Positions 56,525 to 64,000 of a DNA stretch of 64,000 bases are shown piece after piece; position 1 is the stretch's first letter, and each line of letters begins with the position of its first letter. The stretch comes from Thermothelomyces thermophilus ATCC 42464 (Eukaryota; Ascomycota; Sordariomycetes; Sordariales; Chaetomiaceae), in the NCBI RefSeq assembly GCF_000226095.1, contig NC_016478.1, positions 1-64,000 on the forward strand. Reading direction: 5' to 3'. Below the pieces are notes generated by a model. The model had not been told where the DNA came from, made no database searches, and was given only the letters and a program-made list of their open reading frames with translations. Made by a program: the position numbers and the translations under genes.

Positions 56525-59500
56525 TTATTATCATTATTATTATTAGTCCTATACTACCATGCTAATAAGCATGCTAGAGCCTCCCTAGTTATATATAAAG
56601 GAAACTATACCTAATAGGCCAGATAAAAACCTCTATCCTACCTTTAATACCTAATCTAGAATACTAATATACTATAAAGAAAAGGAGAAGTAGCTAGAAT
56701 AGCCCTATAAAGGCCTTCCCTCCCAGTCTAGCCTGCTTACAAGGCGGTATTCTAGGAGCCTCCCTAGGTCTATTAGCTACTATAAAACCCTCCTTGCCAA
56801 ACGATAGTTACAGGCCCCTATACCCTATAGGATAAGGTCTAAGTCCCTTTATAACTATATTTCCTAGGATTCCTACATTCGGCTTCTTAGTAGGTTTAGG
56901 CACCAAATGACTAGGTGCTCTATAGTCTCCCTCCTTTAGCTATAGGTATAGTAGAGGGTACTAACCCCTAAAACTTAAACCTCAAAAAGGAAGTCATAGA
57001 GGCTAATAGCCCCTATACGGGCCTATACTAGTAGGGAGCTCTAGGCCTTCGTCAGGCCCTAGTACCTTTATAGGCCTTCCCTTGTAAAAACTAGGTACGG
57101 GGGGTCCTTGTCCGATACGCGCTATATCCTCCTACCGGCTTGGTCGGCCCTCTAACGGTTGCTCTAGCTAGCTACTACGGCTAGTTCCGTAGCCTGTAAT
57201 CTTCTTCATAGGGTCTATAGGGGGGGTCAACCCCCTCTATAGCCCTCCTAAACCTACTACCAAACTGTCGACCTCACTACCTCTAGGGCTATAGGCTTTA
57301 GCTCCTAGCCCCTTGCCCTAGCCCTTCTCTTCCGGAACCTCTAGCTAAGCCTATTATAGGCCTGTTAGATGAGAGCCCTTACGGGGGCCTAGGAGGCTCC
57401 TAGGCCTGCCCTAGTCTATAGGAGTAGCTAGTCGAGTTTGGCTTTAAAGTCGGCTAGCCTCTTATTAAGATAAAGGTCAAGGGGTAGTACCTAGGCTTCT
57501 ATCTCGAGGCACTAGATAGGGGTAGCCTTATAGGCCCTAGTAACTACTTGAAGGGCCTTATATTAGGCCTTTAATAGCTCTCTAGTAGGGCCTTCTAGCT
57601 TGCCCCCTAGCTTGGTAGGTTTATAGAAGTTCGAGGCCCTATAGGCTAAGGCATTATAGATATACTTAATATAGACCTTGTAGGCCTATAGGAGGCCGGG
57701 GCCCTGGGTCTTTATAGCGAGCCTAGTTAGGGTAAACTCCTAGGTTTCTAGCTTCTTAGCTACCTTTATATAGTAAGGGCCCTACTATAGCCTCTAGTCT
57801 AGCTAGACCCCTAGGAATCTAGCCGACTTTAACAGGGCTATGGTAATAATACCCCCTCCGGGCTGTAGGAGCTCTAGCGGTCGTGACTATTATTTCTAGC
57901 CCTTATTAAAGTAGATAGATTCGTACTTTTCTAGGGTAAAAGCTATACCCCGGGTCTTTACCTACTATAAGTAGGCCTTTTAAGCCCTCTATAGTTAACT
58001 ATTATAGGCCTCCTCGGCCCTTCCGAAGGCTAGAAGGTTAGTATCGTCGGCGAAGCCTACTAAGCTAAATATAGGGCAAGCTTAGCAAATGGCCTGATAA
58101 AGGGAGGCTATATAGAGGATAAATAGTATAGGGGAAAGGGGTAACCCCTAAGGGACCCTAGCCCTTACTACTATATTCTCTGTTTCCTAGCTATCGAAGT
58201 AAAGAATAGCTACCCTATCCTATAGCTACTCCCTGACCTAGACCACTAACCACTTTTGGAAGCCCTGGCTCCATAAAGTGGCTAGTAGCTAGGTATAGTT
58301 AATAGTGTCAAAAGCCCCTAAGATGTCGAGCTATAGGAGGGAGGTAGCTGCCTTGTGCCTCTAGGCCTCCTAGACCTAAGCTATAACAAGCCGGATAGCT
58401 AGTTCTATAGACCTATGTTCCTAGTTACCTATCCATTCGGCCGGTAGAAGCCTATAGGCCTCTATAATAGCCGTTACCTTCTAGGCGACTATAGCTTCTA
58501 ATACCTTGCCTACTATTAGTAGGAGTACTATAGGCCTATAGCTACCTAGAGTAAAGTAGGCCTATAGGGGTTTGCTAGGCTTATAGAGGACTACCGTTTT
58601 AGCCCTTTTAAACTAGGCTAGGAAATAGCCAAGCTATAGACTCTCCGAGGCTAGTATAGCCAGTATCCGGTAGAGCGGCCGCCTATAGGCCTTTAATAGA
58701 CCTATAGAGAGGAGGTCTTCCCCTAGGGCTTTCTATAGGGCCACCCTAGCTAGTACTACCTTAACTTTGCCTACTATAACCTCTTAGCTTATTTCAAACT
58801 TCGGCTCCTAGTGGTTATTTAGATCTAGGTCGTTAATATCTAATAGGTCTACTTCTAGGTTCGGAAAGAACTTATCGGCTAGTGCTCTAGCCTTCTATTA
58901 GTAGGTTATAAGCCCTCCTTTAAAGGCTAGGAGCTTTAAAGGGTCGACTAGTAGGTAGCTTTCTAGCCTTACCTATTACTCTAGTCCCTATAATAGGTCT
59001 AGCCGGTTGGTTACCTCCTGTAACGTAACCCTCTAGCTTTTAGTCTTTGTAGCTATAATGCTCTTGGCCTAGTCCTATAGGGCCTACTAAAGTGCTTCCT
59101 ATATATAGGGGTTTAGGGTGCCCCTATAGGCCCTCTCTACCTCCTTAGCCCTTCTCCGGGCCTCTTGAACCTCCTTTATCCACCATCGAGCTCGTTTGCT
59201 ACCTTTACTAGCCCTCTTTACCAGGGCCGAGACTATAGCTATCTCCTTAAGGGCCTTTATAAGCCTATTAAAGGCCTATAGAAGCTCCTCTAGGCCCCGG
59301 AAGACAGGCCTAGCTAGGGCTAATACCTACCTACTAAGCTAGAGTAGGAGGTAGGCCGCCATGGCCTATATAACCTTCTTATCTAGGCTCTTCTAGTCCT
59401 ACCCCTTACTAGCTAGTATAGGCCTATTAGTCCTCTAAAGGGAGACATTTAGGGCCTATAGATAGTAGTCGGATTTCCTACGTTCTACAATATCCCTATA

Positions 59501-60562
59501 GGTCATTTCTAGCCCAGCTAAGGCCTAGAATAGGTCTATCGTAGAAGGCTAGCCACGTTGGTCCCCCTAGGGGGCCCTAGTAACCTAGCTATAGGGTATA
59601 TATAGGTCGAGGTCCTACTAGTCTATAAGGCTAAGGAGGTCCCTAGCCCCTAGGCTAAGCCTATTAAATGGGTCCTAGACTAGGTAATAGAAGTTAAAGT
59701 TACCTATAAGAACTAGGGGGTAGGTTAGCCAAGGTAGGGCTAGTAGGTCCTATAAGAAGGCCTACTCCCCCTTATTATTATAGACTAACTAGAGCTCGAA
59801 CCCCCTCTCTCCTAAGGCCGGAAAGGTTACCTTATATTAGTTCTCCTCTACCAAATAGTCCTACTAGCTAACTAGGAAGCGCTTAGCTACTAGAATAGCC
59901 GCCTTGCCCTTAGGCTTATAAACTAGGTAGTATTTTAAAGCCTAGGGGTAGTATATTAACCTTATAAACCGGTTAATCTATAGTTCCTAGATAGCTAGTA
60001 AGTTATATTTAGCCTCCTCTAGTAGGACCTTGAGGGCCTGTTTATTACCTTAGATATTCTACTAAAGGATCTTAATTTATATTCGAGGTAGCTAGAGCAG
60101 AGGCTAAGGGTATAGTAGTTAGCTCTATAACTATTACCCCCTTGGCCGGTTACGAAAAGGAGGGGGTTCTAGGCTATAGAAAGGAGATATAGGTCTATTA
60201 GGCGTCAAATAAGGCGCTCCTAGCTACCTATTAAGCTAGGGTAGGCCTCCTATAAAGGCGTTTAGCCCTAGTTTAATAGTAGTCATTATCTTCTAGCTAG
60301 TTACTAAACTCGAAGGCTACCCTCTAGTATAGTTACTCTAGTAATTAGAAGGTTTAAAGTCTATACTAGTAAGCCTCCCTAGCCCTTTCTTAGGCCTTGA
60401 CTTTCCTTAGGTAGCCTTTATACTAGGCTATATAAGGGCCCCTATAGGCTATATACTTATAAAGGAGTTAGTTAGAGTAGGTAAGGTACTAGGCCTCCCT
60501 AGCCTTCCCCCCCTCCCTATAGGCCTTTATATTACAATAGCTATAATAGGCCGGCCTATTAT
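56525..60562 (-). mobile_element. Tad1-like LINE, copy B, inverted and 5'-truncated
   Basis: The reverse complement of this stretch aligns with copy A from its 3' tail up to about position 52450 of A, where homology stops. Roughly the first 1.2 kb are therefore missing, a normal LINE 5' truncation. The reverse transcriptase active site near 58057-58031 still reads GFADDTNLLA, so the catalytic aspartate pair escaped mutation here, unlike copy A. Other parts carry many TAG stops. The two copies lie tail to tail with about 50 bases between their TAA/TTA tails. Confidence 0.8.
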
Positions 60563-60569
60563 AGGCCCA

Positions 60570-63500
60570 GGCTACACCCGGGCTAGACAATGCCCGGGCT
60601 TTACCCGGGCACAGAACAGACCTACCCTACCCCACTTACCTACGCCCCACAGGTCCGCAGAGCGTTCGTTACTCGTTCGTAACTTGTCTAGTAGACACGT
60701 AGCCAAGGCCCGGTTAGAGCCCGACCTAGAGCCTAACCGGGCCCTACCTAGGTTACAACGTACACACTTAAAAGGCGCCCCTCTGTATAACTCTTATATT
60801 CTTTCTCTTTTTTCCTCTCTAAGGTAGTCGAATAGAATATTATATGCTTATCTGCAGTTACTATAAGGCTAGCACATTATATTTTAACTACCTTCTCTAC
60901 TAGTAATAACTCCTTAAGGGAGTTATTAATAACGTAGTTATAACGGATTCGATGGCACACGGGCCCTCAGGCTTAGTAGAATTATAGAAGCTTGTCTGTT
61001 CCCTTCAAGCAGTAGTAGAACAGTAGAACGCGACGATCGATACTCTCTAAGCAGCCTAAACCTAACCTGTCCTAACCCCTAAGTCAGCTAGGGTACCCCT
61101 TAAAGCTTAGTGACCGTAGTAGAAGCGTCTCCTGACCGGATAACCTTTCGACGGTAAAAAGGAACTCTTCGTAGTATAGAAGAGTATAATAGAACACGTC
61201 CTTATAGCTAACAGAGATTTTATCGGCTCTAATTACGACTAATAGGTCTTTATCTAGGGAAACCTTACATATTAGGTATAGACTTAGGTTATAGCCTACT
61301 ATAAATCTATAGGCCTAAAAGTTAGGTATAACCTAACCAAGTTCCTCTAATATCTTAAGAGCATCTTCTCCGACCCCTATAAGAAGATGGTAGCCCTATT
61401 AGAACTAGAATTCCTTTAATAGAGAGATAATGAACCGTTTACTACCTTTATTATTTGGTTTAAGGCCAAGCTATTAAAGGTAGGTAGTCTCCTTTGGAGT
61501 GACAAGCTATGCCTAATCAAATTATAATAATACCTCTCTCTGAAACTTAAATATATAGCGGTTAGACAAGGAATTCCCTAGGATAATTATATAATAGCGG
61601 TTAAGAAATACTATAAGATTACTATAGATCTTAAGGCTCTTTGGCTTAGTGATAAGTATCAGTAGATATAGGGGTAATAGGTAGTGCCCAAACTATAGAG
61701 AGAGAAGGATATAGAAGGAGATATACTAATAACCGGAATTAACTTATTACGTACCAACCTATAGAGGAAGGGACCTAATAAGGATAGGGTAGGAAAATAT
61801 AAGGGTAACGCCCTATAGGCAAAATAGGTTAGTCCGGAAGTATATATAGCCTAATAGGTAGTTAGAGTATATATCTAGTATAGGTAGAAGGGTTACTTTA
61901 TTACTAAGTGTTACTTTACCCCTGTTTTAAGGCTAATATAGTAGAACTAGCTAAGAACTAATATTAATGCCTTAGAGGCTAAGGATTAGGAGGAAGACGA
62001 CGACCTATCTAACGAAGAAGACGGCAAGCAGGGAAAAGAGTAGCCCCTAAGTAAAGTCTCGCGAGGGGGCTAGAAGACTATAACTACCTGGAAGACAAGT
62101 TTATAGAGATTAGCAAAAGAATAGATAGACCTCCTTTTCTTATTCTAATCTTCCTTAACTCTACTAGCTTTATAAATACTTAAGTAGATAGTAGATATTT
62201 TAGCTATAGCGTTATTAGTAAGAGAATATACTAGAAGCTCGGAATTAAGTAGATTAGTTTACCTACTATATGTACTCTTAGGACTATAACTAGGCTATAA
62301 TAGAACCGGAAGATCACCTAGATAGCCTAGATTATAATGGATATCGATGGCTAGGAGAGTTAGGCCGCGTTTTATATAGTCCTAGGACTTATATATAACG
62401 TTATACTAGATCTTCTATAGATAGAATACTAGGAGGTTAAACTAGATATATACGTAGGTATTCTTAAAATCGGGACGTAACCAGGATTACTTATCTATAA
62501 GATCTCTTCACGGTCGAGATAGATAGGAATCTCCTAAATTATAGGTATAGTCTTTATAGGTATGGTTCGAAAGGTACAGAAGAAGAAGACTTCTGATACC
62601 TTCCTAATTACTAGCATCTAGGAAATAATAACTATCCTAGAATCAAGACGCTAATTTGACAGAGAAGGTATAGGGAAGGGAGGTACCTAACTAGGGCCTG
62701 GTACGGAGTCAGAGGTCACCTTACTAGACGAACTTTATAACTTTGCCGACCTCTTTAATAAGGAGAAAGCTAGTAGACTTCCCCTATATTACGGTACAGC
62801 CGATCATTATATCAAATTAAAGGAAGGCCTAGACAGAAAGATCCCTAAACTCTCTTAGGAGCCTCTTTACAATATACCATAAGATCATTTATTAGAAGTC
62901 CGAAAGCAAGTCGTTAACTTGCTAGATAAGGGATAGATCTAAGCTAGCTCCTCTTCGGCCGCTGCCCCTATCTTCTTGATAAAGAAAGCAGATAGAGGTT
63001 AGAGGTTCTATATTAACTATCGAGCGTTAAACAAGATTATAAAGTAAGATCGATACCCCCTCTTACTTATTAAGGAAACGCTTTGCTCCCTAGCTAGAGC
63101 TAAGTGGTTTATAAAGTTAAATATCTAGGTAGCCTTCTACTATATCCGGATCGTAGAGGGCTATAAATATTTAATGATATTCTAGACCTAGTTTAGCCTC
63201 TTTAAGTGGCTTATCTATCCTTTTAGACTTGTAAGTATACCTATAACCTTCTAATAATATATTAATAACGCTCTTAGCCTAATACTTAGGGACTTTATGA
63301 TAGTATACCTTAATAATATCTTAGTTTATACTTCAGGTAGTAGGAAAGACTATATAAGGTAAGTAAGGGATATATTCTAAAGGTTATAGAAAGTAGGACT
63401 TATACTAGACCTTAAGAAGTATATATTTACTATAAAAGAAGTTAAGTACCTTGGCCATATTATAGGAGTAGGGGCCTAGGTCTATCTAGACCCTGAAAAG

Positions 63501-63900
63501 CTAGCCGCTATCTACGAGTAGAAGGTACTATAGAAGGTTTGGGGAGTACGAAGCTTTCTAGGGTTTGCCAATTTCTACTAAGACTTTATCCCTAACTTTT
63601 CTAGGCTAATAGAACCCTTAACGTGGTTAACCTATAAGAATACCCTATTCTAGTAGGGGACTAAGGAATAGAAGGCCTTTGATGCCCTTAAAATAGCCTT
63701 TATATTAGAACCTATCCTTGTATAATAGGACCCTAAACAGGAGACAATACCTAAGGTAGATTACTCCGGGACGGTGCTAGGAAGGTACCTATCCTAATAG
63801 GGAGAAGACGAGGTCCTATACTCTATAGCCTATTACTCTACGAAACTAACCCTAGCTAAATAGAACTATATAATCTATAATAAGGAGTTACTTATAATTA
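60570..63900 (+). mobile_element. Ty3/Gypsy LTR retrotransposon, RIP-mutated, partial
   Basis: A probable LTR and leader at about 60570-60950 is much less mutated and includes the palindrome TGCCCGGGCTTTACCCGGGC. Gag begins near 60951 (MAHGPSGLVEL). A zinc-knuckle remnant lies near 61865-61920 (G-Y-F-I-T-K-C-Y). Protease follows near 62160-62400 and reverse transcriptase at about 63000-63450, with active site VYLNNILVY at 63304-63330, from Y-L-D-D. YLGHII lies near 63449 and RNase H (DYSGTVLG) near 63762. Gag-protease-RT-RNase H with the Y-L-D-D-I-L wording is Ty3/Gypsy. The frame is lost at about 63900 inside RNase H, where foreign-looking sequence begins. Integrase and the right LTR are not in the window. 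Confidence 0.8.
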
Positions 63901-64000
63901 TCTGTCACGGAAATATACATATAGGATGCCGCTAGAGCCGCCTCCCTAACAGGCCAATAGGACAGCAGGAATGATAGGCCAATTAGGATAGGATCACACT
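63901..64000. other. Sequence interrupting the Gypsy RNase H, possibly a nested element
   Basis: Gypsy homology stops after KELLIII. The next bases begin TGTCACGGAAATATAC, are richer in CA/TG than the element, and show no RNase H reading. A TG start is consistent with the end of another LTR element, but only 100 bases are visible. Confidence 0.4.

Overview
The window is one chromosome end of a filamentous ascomycete (Pezizomycotina, most likely Sordariales/Chaetomiaceae). It opens with 26 perfect CCCTAA telomere units. The protein genes are GC-rich with short GT-AG introns. The predicted proteins look sordariomycete: a GH7 cellobiohydrolase, an AA16-type lytic polysaccharide monooxygenase, a secreted GMC oxidoreductase and an SAD-1/RRP-3-like RNA-dependent RNA polymerase. 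The repeats are AT-rich and almost stripped of CpA/TpG, and their reading frames are broken mainly by TAG and TAA. That is the signature of repeat-induced point mutation (RIP). Species is inferred from protein flavour only.

Layout. 1-156 telomere; 157-3440 RIP-mutated retroelement debris abutting the telomere; 4054-7800 RdRP; 8973-10291 MetE-like protein; 11069-12697 double-DABB/alpha-beta hydrolase fusion; 12847-13926 (-) six-helix membrane protein; 14734-15437 (-) AA16 LPMO; 15905-22844 complete RIP-dead Ty1/copia element with LTRs and target duplication; about 23019-23300 (-) frameshifted AA8 cytochrome remnant; 24661-26448 (-) GH7; 28611-30675 (-) GMC oxidoreductase; 31569-33506 (-) MFS transporter; 34217-34659 a 443-bp TRIM element; 35434-37548 DUF2985-like membrane protein; 38631-39311 (-) YhhN family protein; 41352-42674 Tc1/mariner element with intact inverted repeats and a RIP-dead transposase; 43831-45711 APC permease; 46754-47615 (-) secreted HD-domain protein; 48346-48895 (-) small secreted cysteine-rich protein; 49384-about 50436 (-) membrane-protein gene broken by a solo TRIM LTR; 50461-64000 a RIP-mutated block with two Tad1-like LINEs tail to tail and a Gypsy element running to the window edge.

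The genes do not form an obvious pathway cluster, although several are secreted or carbohydrate-active (AA16, GH7, GMC, the AA8 remnant) and two are transporters, the usual accessory content of a subtelomere. Intron-exon structures were worked out by hand from splice consensus, reading phase and protein continuity. In every multi-exon model the phases close exactly.

The most interesting signal is a matched pair. A tiny non-autonomous LTR element (TRIM) shares LTR termini, polypurine tract and an unusual primer-binding site with the copia element. That site is complementary to the anticodon arm of initiator tRNA-Met, i.e. half-tRNA priming. A solo LTR of the same TRIM family, with its own target duplication, sits inside an exon of a membrane-protein gene. 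Removing the LTR and one duplication restores a three-exon frame exactly.
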